64,000 nucleotides of DNA from G963555815 sp965249615 [NCBI: bacterium]. GTDB taxonomy: Bacteria; UBA8248; JACPRG01. Made by a program: the position numbers and the translations under genes. The stretch covers positions 496,001 to 560,000 of the forward strand of contig CBDFMI010000005.1 of assembly GCA_965249615.1 (NCBI GenBank). Reading direction: 5' to 3'. Of this stretch, positions 45,594 to 55,191 are shown one piece after another (the stretch's first letter is position 1; each line of letters begins with the position of its first letter). Below the pieces are notes generated by a model, which saw only the letters and a program-made list of their open reading frames with translations, had not been told where the DNA came from and ran no database searches.

Positions 45594-47285
45594 TTAGTTG
45601 CCCTGAGCGTCCGGGTCAGCGCCGAGGGTTGGAGGGATGTTCTCAAGGAGAATCATCTCGAACTTACCGTAAGACAAGGAGGGCTGGACTACCCGAAGTC
45701 TCTTCTTTAACTCCTCCCAAAACTCCGGATACCTGTTCGCTTTCATCAGCACATAGCCATCCTCCGGGTACTCGTCCAGGAAGGAGGCGACCTCACTAAA
45801 ACGCTGGGCGTAGAAGACCTTCCCCTTCCTCTCTTCCCCACCGTAAAGGTCAATGGAGGCCTTGGTGAAGTGGAAGGCCAGGATGGGCCGGTCGCCGACC
45901 ACCTGCGCCAAGGCCACCGCGGAGGGGGCCGGTGAGCGACGAGCCTCGATGATGGGTGTGGCCTTCCACTGCCCCGCCACCTGCAAGAGAAGAAGTCCCG
46001 CCAGAGAAATCCCGATCCCCCAGCCGTATTCCCCCCTCCTCACCACCCGAAGGGCGAGGAGACCCGTCACAAGGCCAATGGCCCCAAGGATGAGAGCCGC
46101 CTGAAATAGCTCCCGGTCCATATACCAGGCGACGGGCGCAAGCGCCACAGAACCCACCACCAGTGAGACCATCATCCCCTGAAAGATGAGCCGCGCCATC
46201 CGCCGCCACCCTGTCCCCTGCCCCACCAGAAGTTCGGTTCCCAGGAAGGCCCCTGTCAAGAGGGCGGCCGCCGGGTATAGGGGGAGGATATAGTGGTCGC
46301 GCTTTGAGGTCGAAAGGCTGAAAAAGATAAAGATGGCGGCCCACCAGAGGAGAAGAAACCCGTTGCCATTCTCCCGCCGCCTCTTCCAGGCATAGACCAG
46401 GGCGGGAAGGCCCAGGAGGCTCCAGGGCAGAAGGTTCGTCGAAAAGTGCTCAACGTAGTAATAGATAGGCTGGGGGTGGTTGAAGGCATTCACGTAACGC
46501 GTCAGGTTTTCGTGAATGAGCAAGCTCTCTATATACTCCCGTCCCACAGCTTGGGCATAAAGGATGTACCAAGGGGCGGCGACTGCGGCAAAGAAGGCCA
46601 CACCCAGGAGGTGTCCCCAGATGGGAAACGCCCCCCATTTCCGCTTTGCCGCCAGGAAGGCGAGGCCTCCAAAGACAGCGAGGACTATCCCGACGGGCCC
46701 CTTTGCCAGCGTGGCCAGGGCCGCGGCCCCATAGGCCCCCAGAAGATAGCCAAGGCGAGCTTTTGATTCCGCCCGAAGGCTTCCCGCCACGAACAAATAG
46801 ACCGACAGGGTGATGAAGAACGTGAGAAGCATGTCCGAGCGAGCCATTCGGGCGTGCTGAAAGAAGATAAAGGTGGTGCTGAGGACAAGGGCCGAGAGGA
46901 AGCCCGTTTTTCGGCCAAACAGGATGCTCCCGAGGGCGTAAACAAGAAAGAGGGTGGCTAGCGCCGCCGCCGCCGAAGGGATGCGGGCCGTCCACTCGGA
47001 GACTTCACCGGAAGCCAGCGAGAGGAGCCCAATCGTCCAATGAAAGAGCGGGGGCTTTGTCCCCAAGGGCCGGCCGGACCATCGAGGGACAATCCAGTCG
47101 CCGGTCTCCACCATCTGCCTCGCCTGAAGGGCAAATCGCGTCTCCTCGTTATCCACCAGGCTGGTGCCCGACAGGTTCAGGAAGAAGAAAATGCCGCCGA
47201 CAAGGAGGAGAATGAGAACGCACAAGGTCCGAGACTCTGCTAATCCCCCTCCGCCTGCGGAAAAGCTATTTTCTTTCTCTTTCAC
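45594..47285 (-). CDS. Polytopic glycosyltransferase, ArnT/PMT-2 type (GT39-like)
   Basis: 563-residue GT-C enzyme that uses a lipid-linked sugar outside the inner membrane. An N-terminal helix is followed by LVDNEETRFALQARQMVETG (acidic catalytic E-E/D loop), RPLGTKPPLFHWTIGLLSLA, SEWTARIPSAAAAL, and about 11 more helices. The C-terminal soluble part (YVLMKANRYPEFWEELKKRL) is periplasmic. ArnT-like enzymes modify lipid A or other glycans; the acceptor is unknown. Confidence 0.9.
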   Translation of the reverse strand: MKEKENSFSAGGGGLAESRTLCVLILLLVGGIFFFLNLSGTSLVDNEETRFALQARQMVETGDWIVPRWSGRPLGTKPPLFHWTIGLLSLASGEVSEWTARIPSAAAALATLFLVYALGSILFGRKTGFLSALVLSTTFIFFQHARMARSDMLLTFFITLSVYLFVAGSLRAESKARLGYLLGAYGAAALATLAKGPVGIVLAVFGGLAFLAAKRKWGAFPIWGHLLGVAFFAAVAAPWYILYAQAVGREYIESLLIHENLTRYVNAFNHPQPIYYYVEHFSTNLLPWSLLGLPALVYAWKRRRENGNGFLLLWWAAIFIFFSLSTSKRDHYILPLYPAAALLTGAFLGTELLVGQGTGWRRMARLIFQGMMVSLVVGSVALAPVAWYMDRELFQAALILGAIGLVTGLLALRVVRRGEYGWGIGISLAGLLLLQVAGQWKATPIIEARRSPAPSAVALAQVVGDRPILAFHFTKASIDLYGGEERKGKVFYAQRFSEVASFLDEYPEDGYVLMKANRYPEFWEELKKRLRVVQPSLSYGKFEMILLENIPPTLGADPDAQGN

Positions 47286-47327
47286 AATCTTTCCTTTAGA
47301 AGACGTCCGGCTAAAATCCCAGTCCCT

Positions 47328-48956
47328 TTATGACAGCGGCTCTCCGTCGAGGTCCTCCGGCTGACCTTCTTCCTCCTCCCGAAGGATCCGTCTCAAAATT
47401 TTTCCCGATGCCGACTTGGGGATGGCGCGGGTAAACTCCACCTCTCGGACCTGTTTGTACTCGTCAACTTGTGCTCGAACAAAACCCATGATGTCCTCGG
47501 CGTTCACCTCACTCTTATTCTTGTTCCGCAGGACAACAAAGGCCTTGGGAATCTCCCCTGCTTCAGAGTCGGGTTTTCCAACGACAGCGCAATCGACCAC
47601 CCCTGAGTGACGGCGAAGGATTGCCTCCAGCTCCGCGGGGGCAATTTTAAACCCCTTGTACCTAACCATCTCCTCCAGGCGGTCTTGAAAATAGATGTAG
47701 CCCTCCTCATCCGCCCGGACGAGGTCTCCAGTATAGAGCCAGCCATCTCGAAGGGTCCGGGCCGTCTCCTCGGGCGCATTCCAATAACCCTTCATGATGT
47801 GAGGACCTCTGAGGACAAGCTCTCCCGCCTCCCCGGGCGGAACCTCAAGCTCTCCCGTTTCGAGGTCCACGACCCTCTGCTGCTCATCCGAGACAGGGGG
47901 GCCAACGGACTCCGCCTTCACGAGCTCCGCGATGGGGGGGTTCATGTGGGTGAGTGGAGACGCCTCGGTGAGCCCATAGGCCATAAAAGTGAGAACCCCG
48001 GTTCGTTCCTGGACCCGTTCTCGGAGCTCGGGGCAAAGGGGGGCCGCCCCACTCATGATGTAGCGAAGGGAAGAGAGGTCAAACGGGCTGAGGTCGGGAT
48101 AATCGGCGATGGCGAGGAGGTCTGGAGGGGCGCCGTAGAAAAGGCTGACCCGATGGCGCTCAATGAGGCCAAAAGCCTTCTCCGCCTCAAAACGCTTCAT
48201 CAGAATCTGTGTCCCCGCCGCCGCCACCATCCCCCCCATGATCATCGTCCCGGCTGCGCCATAGAGGGGAAGGAAGAGAAGGGCCCGGTCACGAGAGGTG
48301 ACCCGGTGGTTTGCGATTAACTGGACATGGCTGGAGACCAGGTTGCGGTGCGTCAGCATGACTCCCTTGGGGGGGCCCGTGGTCCCGCTGGAATAGGAAA
48401 TGGTGATGAGATCCTCGGCAGGGTCGATGGGAGGGCCGTCGAACGGTTCCGTGGACTCCCCGGCAATCCATTCATGAAAAAGGGGTGTCCCGCCGCCGAT
48501 GGGACCCTTCCCTACAACGACAAATTCTTCGAGCGTCTGGACATATCGGGTGAGACCGGTGACATGGCGCAAGAGGTCCTGCTCCACGATGCAGACCTTC
48601 GCCCCTGAATCCTCCAGTTGATAACGGGCCTCCTGAGCCTTGAAAGAGGTGTTTAAGGGCGTCAGGATGGCGCCCACCTTGGAGCCGGCAAAGAAGGCGA
48701 CCTCGAATTCGGCCGAGTTTCCAAGGTAGAGGGCCAGACGGTCTCCATATCCCACCCCCAGCCCGGCAAGGGCCCGGGCGCCGGCGTTCGAGAGGGCGTC
48801 GAGTTCCCGAAATGTAAGCTTCCGGTCTCCGTCGATGATAGCTGCCCGGTCAGGACACTGTTCGACAACGGCACTCAAGAGCCCGTGGAAAGGACGACTG
48901 GGATATTGAAGGGAGGGACGCAAAAACTTCATCTTGGCGTTTGGGGCAAATGACAT
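47328..48956 (-). CDS. AMP-forming acyl-CoA synthetase (long-chain/4-coumarate type)
   Basis: ANL-superfamily ligase of 542 residues that activates a carboxylic acid as acyl-AMP and transfers it to CoA. Motifs in order: ISYSSGTTGPPKGVMLTHRN (P-loop), YGLTEASPLTHMNPP, YTGDLVRADEEGYIYFQDRL, EMVRYKGFKIAPAELEAIL, and the catalytic lysine in PKSASGKILRRILRE. Substrate chain length cannot be told. It stands alone between the glycosyltransferase and a divergent gene. Confidence 0.94.
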   Translation of the reverse strand: MSFAPNAKMKFLRPSLQYPSRPFHGLLSAVVEQCPDRAAIIDGDRKLTFRELDALSNAGARALAGLGVGYGDRLALYLGNSAEFEVAFFAGSKVGAILTPLNTSFKAQEARYQLEDSGAKVCIVEQDLLRHVTGLTRYVQTLEEFVVVGKGPIGGGTPLFHEWIAGESTEPFDGPPIDPAEDLITISYSSGTTGPPKGVMLTHRNLVSSHVQLIANHRVTSRDRALLFLPLYGAAGTMIMGGMVAAAGTQILMKRFEAEKAFGLIERHRVSLFYGAPPDLLAIADYPDLSPFDLSSLRYIMSGAAPLCPELRERVQERTGVLTFMAYGLTEASPLTHMNPPIAELVKAESVGPPVSDEQQRVVDLETGELEVPPGEAGELVLRGPHIMKGYWNAPEETARTLRDGWLYTGDLVRADEEGYIYFQDRLEEMVRYKGFKIAPAELEAILRRHSGVVDCAVVGKPDSEAGEIPKAFVVLRNKNKSEVNAEDIMGFVRAQVDEYKQVREVEFTRAIPKSASGKILRRILREEEEGQPEDLDGEPLS

Positions 48957-49051
48957 GCTCGGTGCAAAAGACTCTCCGTTTTGAACAAAAAACCCAATCC
49001 TGCGAAGAATTCTAGGTAGACCCTCCGCACGAAGTCAAATAAGGAGTATTG

Positions 49052-49528
49052 ATGAGGATATTAGATCTCTGCCATGCTCGTCAGAGGGGATACCGCTATT
49101 CTTTCAAAGCGGAGGGATTTCTCACAGTGCAGGACACCTCTGGGGGCCGAACAAAATTTCTGTTTGTGTATGGAACTCTGATGCGGGGAGAGAGCCGGGC
49201 CGCCGTCGTAGGGGGCGGGACCTATCTCCGAGACGGAAGGATCCAGGGTTTTTCCCTCTATGACCTTGGAAGTTATCCCGGGATTTATCCCACCCGAGGG
49301 GGACAGGTCTTCGGGGAGATTTTTTGTTTCGAGGACATCCCCCTGACTCTTTCGCGTCTCGATGTTGTCGAGGATGTCCCCTCTCTCTTTCGACGGGAAG
49401 TCCTGCCGGTCCTATCGGATTCCAGCCCCCTTGAGGCCTGGACCTATGTCCTTCAAAAAGACCCCGGGGGCCGGTTTCCACTCATCCCCGGTGGCCATTG
49501 GCCCGCCCACCGGCTCTCAAACACATGA
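49052..49528 (+). CDS. Gamma-glutamylcyclotransferase-like (AIG2/GGCT) protein
   Basis: Small beta-barrel GGCT-fold protein. FVYGTLMRGE is the family's YGTL substrate-binding motif; GFSLYDLGSYPGIYP and GQVFGEIFCFE follow as usual, with the catalytic Glu expected in LDVVEDVPSLFRRE. The ATG at 49052 has a strong AAGGAG; an internal GTG at 49127 (GGAGG upstream) would remove a poorly conserved N-terminal 25 residues. The physiological substrate is unknown. Confidence 0.88.
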   Translation: MRILDLCHARQRGYRYSFKAEGFLTVQDTSGGRTKFLFVYGTLMRGESRAAVVGGGTYLRDGRIQGFSLYDLGSYPGIYPTRGGQVFGEIFCFEDIPLTLSRLDVVEDVPSLFRREVLPVLSDSSPLEAWTYVLQKDPGGRFPLIPGGHWPAHRLSNT

Positions 49529-49596
49529 GAAAACACTTTAGAAAATAGTTTTGCAGGTCTGTTTAAAAGTGACTTACAGGATCAATCTGCTTCAAT

Positions 49597-50463
49597 TCAG
49601 CCTTGATTTGCAGCTGACTTGGAAGACGCCCTCGGGAGGCCCAAAAATTCTTCGAGGGTGTGGGCCTCTTTTTGGGGATGAAGGATCTCGAATCGTTCCC
49701 TAAAACTTTTGTGCTCGCTGACGAGGACGTCTGCGTAGGCTAGGGAAGAGAGATGGATGAACTCCTCGGCGTCACTCCGCTTTCGGTCTTCATATCGAAC
49801 CCGATAAAGAAAACGCTTGAGGATCGGGATCTTCACGAAGGCGGCGAGAGAGGGACACCGGGAGAGCTTGCCCTCCACTTTTCGGGCCAGAGCGGATGGG
49901 CGCTCGGTCTTCATCACTTCGGCTAGGAGCTTCCTCAGCACCTCCCGTCTCCCCTCCTGGCTCCAACTGGCGACCATCTGCTGAAAATCCTCGGCGTCGC
50001 CCGTCCAAAGCGGGGGCTCCTCGAAAAGGTGATCCACGGTGCGTCCCAGGTACTCCAGCCAGCGCCGCCTCTCCTTTAAATGGGATTCGGACTCGGGACC
50101 AAACTCCCCCCTGGCGAACGCTTCAAAGTGCCCCGCCACTTGCTTCTGCTCCGCTTCGTCCATCTCCCACCGGGGCCGGGGCCGCTCGTCCAGGACCGCC
50201 CCCACCTCCCCTTGAAGAAGCCGGCGAAAGGGTTTGAGGAGGCTCTTGGGAGTCAGCTTCTGGACCAACTCAAAAAGCGCCCCCCCCTCTTCTTGACTTC
50301 CAAAGCGAAAAGAATTGGAGAGCTCAAGGAGGGCGGTTTCGTCAAAGAGGAGCACCCATGGGCTGCCTGGTTGGAGGAGCGCGGGCGCCTCCGTCCCCAG
50401 CTCTCGCAGCCGGAAGTAGGCTGAGGCCTCCAGGTAGAGAAGCTTCTTGGATGGAGTGGGCAT
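49597..50463 (-). CDS. PIN-like domain protein, uncharacterised
   Basis: 288-residue protein, probably of a PIN-like nuclease family. It opens MPTPSKKLLYLEASAYFRLR (Asp replaced by Glu in the first acidic position) and ends with HLSSLAYADVLVSEHKSFRE, resembling the late PIN motif in which a conserved acidic residue precedes a helix (compare YVDALVTDD-type ends). A long helical insert rich in Arg/Glu lies between. ATG 50463 follows AAGGCAGGGG and is preferred to 50526, which would overlap the SAM-hydrolase gene. No antitoxin gene is adjacent. Function unproven. Confidence 0.65.
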   Translation of the reverse strand: MPTPSKKLLYLEASAYFRLRELGTEAPALLQPGSPWVLLFDETALLELSNSFRFGSQEEGGALFELVQKLTPKSLLKPFRRLLQGEVGAVLDERPRPRWEMDEAEQKQVAGHFEAFARGEFGPESESHLKERRRWLEYLGRTVDHLFEEPPLWTGDAEDFQQMVASWSQEGRREVLRKLLAEVMKTERPSALARKVEGKLSRCPSLAAFVKIPILKRFLYRVRYEDRKRSDAEEFIHLSSLAYADVLVSEHKSFRERFEILHPQKEAHTLEEFLGLPRASSKSAANQG

Positions 50464-50479
50464 GGGAAAAACCCCTGCC

Positions 50480-51298
50480 TTAATTTCGAGGGATGACCGT
50501 GACGGGAGTCCCTCGCCGGGCGCCAAGGCGCTCCCGGGCGTTGGCCGAACGGCAAAAAACTTCTAGATAGCCCCAACTGTTGAAGAGGGCCGCCGGGACG
50601 CCCTCGCGGGCCGCCTGGTAGTAACTGACCAGGGGGCTGGCGGGGGCGTCCTCCACCCTGACCTCTGCGCCATCGAAGCCGGGCAGGACTTTTTCCAAGA
50701 AAGGCCGGTCGATATTCGTCATCAAGTTTCCGAACCGGTCGACGTGGATCACCTCGCCCTCAACGCGAGGCCCCTCACCGGAGTGTTTAAGAAGCGGCGC
50801 CGGCCAGGTGAGCTCCTGGGCGTCCGAAATTTTTGTCCCGGCCTCCTCGGGGTCAGCCCCCAGGGCCAGATGGGCCGCTGCCGGGGCAAAAACATCCCGG
50901 CCGTGGAAGGTGGCGGAGACCTCAGGGAGAAACCAACGGCGATTGGTCAGTTCAAAAATTTCTGTTCCTTCCTTCTTCAAGACGAAGGTGAGGAGACCGT
51001 TGTCGGGGGCGGCGAAGAGGGAGGTGGGGGTCGAGACGACCAGGGCTCGTCGCGTTCCGCCGACCCCTGGGTCCACGACGGCCAGATGGACTGTCCCCGG
51101 CGGAAAATACCGATAGGCCGCCTTGAGGATCAGGGCGGCTCCCTGGACATCCTGAGGGGCCACCTCATGCGTGATGTCCACGAGGGCCGCGTCGGGGCAG
51201 ATCCCCAGGATGACGCCCTTCATGGTCCCCACGAAGCCATCGTCCCTGCCGAAGTCCGTCGTGAGGCTGATGACAGGCTTTTTACGGTTCACGGGCAA
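50480..51298 (-). CDS. SAM hydrolase (SAM hydroxide adenosyltransferase, DUF62)
   Basis: Homologue of fluorinase/chlorinase-fold enzymes that use water or hydroxide to split S-adenosylmethionine. 272 residues. ISLTTDFGRDDGFVGTMKGV, ALVDITHEVAPQDVQGAA, VVDPGVGGTRRALVV, DNGLLTFVL and the C-terminal GYLEVFCRSANARERLGARR are family signatures. Starts at TTG 51298 or GTG 51292 inside the end of mtaB. Biological role unclear. Confidence 0.93.
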   Translation of the reverse strand: MPVNRKKPVISLTTDFGRDDGFVGTMKGVILGICPDAALVDITHEVAPQDVQGAALILKAAYRYFPPGTVHLAVVDPGVGGTRRALVVSTPTSLFAAPDNGLLTFVLKKEGTEIFELTNRRWFLPEVSATFHGRDVFAPAAAHLALGADPEEAGTKISDAQELTWPAPLLKHSGEGPRVEGEVIHVDRFGNLMTNIDRPFLEKVLPGFDGAEVRVEDAPASPLVSYYQAAREGVPAALFNSWGYLEVFCRSANARERLGARRGTPVTVIPRN

Positions 51299-52671
51299 AA
51301 ATCCTCTCTAGAGCCCGCCTCGACCAGGTCCACGAGCGGAGCCACGGCAGTCCCCCGGACGTTCTTCTCCCCCACCGCTTCCACGCAGACATGGACACAT
51401 TCGTTCATCCAGGCGTCCGGTCCCGCCGTCAGCACCTCGATGTAATTGTCCGTGAGACCTCTCAGGAGGCCCGTCCTCTTGTCCCGCGTGTGTTCGATGA
51501 GGACCGTGACGGTCTTGCCCAAATGGGTCTCAAAGAAAACCTGCTGCTTTTTCCGTCCGAGCTCCCGCAGTCGGGCGGCCCGTTCCGTTTTGACTTTAGA
51601 GGGAACTTGTTCCATTTTCGCCGCCGGCGTATTCCGCCTGGTGGAGTAGGGGAAGACGTGAAGGTAGGTGATAGGGAGGCGGTCGATCAGGGCGAGGGTC
51701 TCCTCGAAGGCTCTTTGGCTCTCCTCTGGGAACCCGGCGATGACGTCCGCTCCGATCCCCACCGTCGGCATTTTCTCTTTGATGCGGAGCAATCGCTCCG
51801 CATAGAAGTCAGATGAGTAGGGCCGGCGCATAGACCGGAGAACGCCGTCGTCCCCGCTTTGAAGGGGGATGTGGAAGTGGGGGCAAATGCACGGCGTCTC
51901 GGCGCATCGGTCAATGAGGTGATTTGGGATCTCCCAGGGATTCAGAGAGCTGATTCGAAGGCGTTTGAGTCCTTGGATCTCCCCGAGCTGTTCCACCAGG
52001 ACCGCGAGGTCCGTCTTAGGCAAAAGATCCCACCCATAACTGCCCAGGTCCACCCCCGTTAGCACGACTTCCCGATGGCCCGAGGCCACCAGGGTCTTGA
52101 CTTGCTCGACCACGACCAGAGGCGAGAGGCTGCGGCTAGGGCCCCTGGCCAGAGTGATGGCGCAGAAGGAACAGCGGAAATTGCACCCGTCCTGAATTTT
52201 CAGAAAGGCCCGGGTGTGCCCCGCGAATATCTGCAGAGGAAGGGAAGTGAAGTTTCTCGTCCTCGCTATGTCTCCCACCTCGACCACCGGTTCTCCAAGC
52301 GGACGCTTCCCAAAGCCGTTCGTCCCGACGAAGGCGTCGAGCCGCTCAGCCAGATGGAGTTTTTCCTGGTTCCCGAGGATCAGATCGACCCCTTCCAGGC
52401 GCGCCGCCTCCCTTTGGCTGGCCTGGGGGTAGCAGCCGGCCAGGACGACGAGGGCCTCCTCATTCCTCTTCACCGCCCGGCGGGCCAGCTGTCGCGAGCG
52501 ACAGTCGCTCTTTCCCGTCACGGTACAGGTGTTGATCACGTAAACGTCGGCCAGGTCTTCGAAGGAGACCACTCGGTAGCCTTTTGCCCGGAGGGACTCC
52601 TCCATGGCCGCCGTCTCGAACTGGTTCATGCGGCAACCAAGCGTGTCTAGGGCGACACGAAGACCCGTCAT
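51289..52671 (-). CDS. mtaB: tRNA t6A37 methylthiotransferase MtaB
   Basis: Radical-SAM methylthiotransferase that makes ms2t6A in tRNA. 460 residues: the N-terminal UPF0004 domain has VALDTLGCRMNQFETAAMEE, VINTCTVTGKSD and VVLAGCYPQ (three cluster cysteines); the radical-SAM core has QDGCNFRCSFC; RNTPAAKMEQVP leads to a C-terminal TRAM domain. Overlaps the SAM-hydrolase gene by about 10 bases. Confidence 0.95.
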   Translation of the reverse strand: MTGLRVALDTLGCRMNQFETAAMEESLRAKGYRVVSFEDLADVYVINTCTVTGKSDCRSRQLARRAVKRNEEALVVLAGCYPQASQREAARLEGVDLILGNQEKLHLAERLDAFVGTNGFGKRPLGEPVVEVGDIARTRNFTSLPLQIFAGHTRAFLKIQDGCNFRCSFCAITLARGPSRSLSPLVVVEQVKTLVASGHREVVLTGVDLGSYGWDLLPKTDLAVLVEQLGEIQGLKRLRISSLNPWEIPNHLIDRCAETPCICPHFHIPLQSGDDGVLRSMRRPYSSDFYAERLLRIKEKMPTVGIGADVIAGFPEESQRAFEETLALIDRLPITYLHVFPYSTRRNTPAAKMEQVPSKVKTERAARLRELGRKKQQVFFETHLGKTVTVLIEHTRDKRTGLLRGLTDNYIEVLTAGPDAWMNECVHVCVEAVGEKNVRGTAVAPLVDLVEAGSREDFCP

Positions 52672-52710
52672 CTCAACTCCTGGCTAAGCAGATCGCTTCC
52701 AAAAAAGACC

Positions 52711-52739
52711 TTGACTGACTCGGTTGAGCACCGTATCTA
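52711..52739 (+). promoter_or_regulatory. Candidate sigma-70 promoter for the MoxR-VWA pair
   Basis: TTGACT (52711-52716), 17-base spacer, TATCTA (52734-52739). The resulting leader would be about 190 bases before the ATG at 52934. The remaining intergenic sequence shows nothing else recognisable. Confidence 0.38.
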
Positions 52740-52933
52740 GTCTAGCATGACTGAAAGGGCTTTATTGATCTTGTCAGTGTCGCCGAGGGACCAAGGTCAT
52801 TCTCCTTAACCCCTCCACCCCTAAAGCCTTTTCTGTGATAATAATCTAACAACAGGACGTCAAGATGGGCATCTCGGGAAATCTCCGTCGCTCGATTGAT
52901 GATGCAGAGGCTGTCGCCGAGGACAGGTGTTAA

Positions 52934-53833
52934 ATGTCTTCTCCGGTTTTTGGCACCATCGAAGAAGTTCAAGATCGTCTCAAGGACGAAAAGTACATCG
53001 CGGATCGGGCCCTCTCGACGACGGTCTTTCTTTCGATCCAGATGGGCAAGCCCATCTTCCTCGAGGGGGAGGCCGGGGTCGGCAAGACCGATGTGGCAAA
53101 GGTCTTGGCCCGGATCGCAGACACCCGCCTCATCCGTCTCCAATGCTACGAGGGACTGGATGCCAACACCGCCCTCTATGAGTGGAATTACGCCAAACAG
53201 CTCCTTCGAATCAAACTCTCGGAGGGTCAAAAGGGCTCGCGGGAGGAGCTAGAGGGAAGCATCTTCAGCCCCGACTTCCTCATCAAACGACCTCTTCTTG
53301 AAGCCATCCAGAGCGACAACGACAAACCCCCCGTCCTCCTCATCGACGAGGTGGACCGAAGTGACGAAGAGTTCGAGGCCTTTCTCCTGGAGGTCTTGGC
53401 CGATTTCCAAATCACGATCCCGGAAATCGGGACCATCAGCGCCCACCACAAACCTCACGTAATCCTCACCTCAAACCGAACCCGGGATGTCCACGACGCC
53501 CTCAAACGCCGCTGCCTCTACCTCTGGATCGATTACCCGACCTTCGACAAAGAGTTGGAAATCGTGACGACCAAGGTCCCCGGGATCGGCGAGGAGCTGG
53601 CGCGGCAGATCTGCAACTTCATGCAGGGATTCCGCGAAATGGACTTTTACAAGAAGCCCGGGATCGCCGAGACCCTTGACTGGGCCGCGGCCCTCCTCAC
53701 CCTTCACCGCTCGGAGCTGGATCGGGCGGCGGTCGAAGACACCCTGGGCACCATCTTCAAGTATCAGGAAGACGTCCTCCGGGCCCGGGACGAGGCCGTC
53801 CCCATGCTCTTTGGTCGCTACGCCGAGGACTAA
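52934..53833 (+). CDS. MoxR-family AAA+ ATPase
   Basis: 299-residue AAA+ ATPase of the MoxR/CoxD group: Walker A GEAGVGKTDVAKVLARI, Walker B PPVLLIDEVDRSDEEF with the following LLEVLADFQITIPEIG insertion loop, and VILTSNRTRDVHDALKRRCLYLWIDYP (arginine finger region). These work with VWA proteins as assembly or metal-insertion chaperones. The VWA partner starts 4 bases downstream, which supports a MoxR-VWA chaperone pair. Confidence 0.94.
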   Translation: MSSPVFGTIEEVQDRLKDEKYIADRALSTTVFLSIQMGKPIFLEGEAGVGKTDVAKVLARIADTRLIRLQCYEGLDANTALYEWNYAKQLLRIKLSEGQKGSREELEGSIFSPDFLIKRPLLEAIQSDNDKPPVLLIDEVDRSDEEFEAFLLEVLADFQITIPEIGTISAHHKPHVILTSNRTRDVHDALKRRCLYLWIDYPTFDKELEIVTTKVPGIGEELARQICNFMQGFREMDFYKKPGIAETLDWAAALLTLHRSELDRAAVEDTLGTIFKYQEDVLRARDEAVPMLFGRYAED

Positions 53834-53837
53834 GACC

Positions 53838-55127
53838 GTGCTCAAAGGCCAGGCCCGGCCAGCAGGAGACAAAAATCCTCTCTGGTCCTCCTCGAGATCC
53901 GACCGAGGAAACAATTTTAGCCAAAATTTTCTCCTCTTCTGCCGGGCGCTCAGAGACCGCAAGGTCAAGGTGACGACGGGCCGGATCATCGATAGCTACC
54001 GGAGCTTTCACCACATCGACCTGACGCAAAAGAGTGACTTCTATGTAGCCACCTGCGCCAATCTTGTTTCCAACCAGAACGAGTTGAAGATCTTCGACGA
54101 CGTCTTTCGAGAGTTCTGGGACCTCGAAGATTTTCGTCCCGATGACCCAGAAGAAAATGCCCCGGGACGGGAGTCCGCCGGTCTCGGACCCGAGAGCTGC
54201 GACACCGAAGACCAAGAACCGGGTGGTGAGGACCAAGGTGAGACGGGGGAAGGAGACCCCCAGGGTGAAGGGGAAGAAGAGATCTTCCACATGCCGGAAG
54301 AAGCACCCGATGCCCAGGGGGAGGACACGGGTCCCAGGGGGGACAACAACTCCCCGAGCTATAGCCCCCATGAGGCCCTCTCCGTCAAGGATTTCGGCAG
54401 TTTCAAGGGCGAGGAAGTGGAAGAGATCCGAAGGCTCATCGCCAAGCTGGCCCCCAAGCTGGCGACCCGCCTCGGCCGCCGCAAGCAGGCAACCCACCGA
54501 AGGAAGCTCATCGATTTTCGGCGCACCATCAGAAAGAACCTGCGCTACGGCGGGGAAGTGGTGAGGCTATTTCACCGCAGACGGAAGATCAAAAAGAACG
54601 AGCTCGTTCTCCTTTGCGACGTGAGCGGCTCCATGGACGCCTACAGCCAGTTTTTGATCCAGTTCATCCATGGGCTTCAAAACGAGATTCGGAACGTCCA
54701 AACGGCGGTCTTCAGCACCCGCCTCACAGTCGCCACCCCCTACCTCAAAGAGCGATACCTCCAAAAGGCCCTCGCCCGCCTGTCCGAGCGGGTCCACGAC
54801 TGGTCCGGCGGGACCAACATCGGGGGATGCCTCAAGACCTTCAACGAGCGCTGGGGGAACATGATGGTGTCCAAACACACCACCGTCATCCTCATCAGCG
54901 ACGGCTGGGATCGAGGTGACATTAAGACGCTGGACCTGGAGCTTCGAAGGCTCCGAAACCGATGCCGACGCCTCGTCTGGCTGAACCCCCTCCTGGGAAG
55001 CCCGGGCTACAAGCCCATCGACCGGGGGATGAAGACGGCGCTCCCCTACATCAACAAGGGTTGTTTCCTCCCGGCCCACAACCTCCAGTCCCTCGAAAAA
55101 CTCGTCGAAGTCCTGAGATTGAACTAA
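53838..55127 (+). CDS. VWA-domain protein (CoxE-like) with acidic linker
   Basis: 429-residue partner of the MoxR ATPase. GTG 53838 follows the MoxR stop by 4 bases. The N-terminal half (FSQNFLLFCRALRDRKVKVT) is followed by a strongly acidic, Gly/Glu/Asp-rich low-complexity linker (roughly residues 105-175), then a basic segment RLGRRKQATHRRKLIDFRRT and the VWA domain: LLCDVSGSMDAY (MIDAS DxSGS), SGGTNIGGCL and VILISDGWDRGD. CoxE of CO dehydrogenase loci has this layout. No CO dehydrogenase gene is in the window. Confidence 0.93.
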   Translation: MLKGQARPAGDKNPLWSSSRSDRGNNFSQNFLLFCRALRDRKVKVTTGRIIDSYRSFHHIDLTQKSDFYVATCANLVSNQNELKIFDDVFREFWDLEDFRPDDPEENAPGRESAGLGPESCDTEDQEPGGEDQGETGEGDPQGEGEEEIFHMPEEAPDAQGEDTGPRGDNNSPSYSPHEALSVKDFGSFKGEEVEEIRRLIAKLAPKLATRLGRRKQATHRRKLIDFRRTIRKNLRYGGEVVRLFHRRRKIKKNELVLLCDVSGSMDAYSQFLIQFIHGLQNEIRNVQTAVFSTRLTVATPYLKERYLQKALARLSERVHDWSGGTNIGGCLKTFNERWGNMMVSKHTTVILISDGWDRGDIKTLDLELRRLRNRCRRLVWLNPLLGSPGYKPIDRGMKTALPYINKGCFLPAHNLQSLEKLVEVLRLN

Positions 55128-55191
55128 GAAGCCCCGATGGTGGAGGGCTTGCACACCCTTGGTCTGAGACGATGAGACGGGGGAGGTGGTA

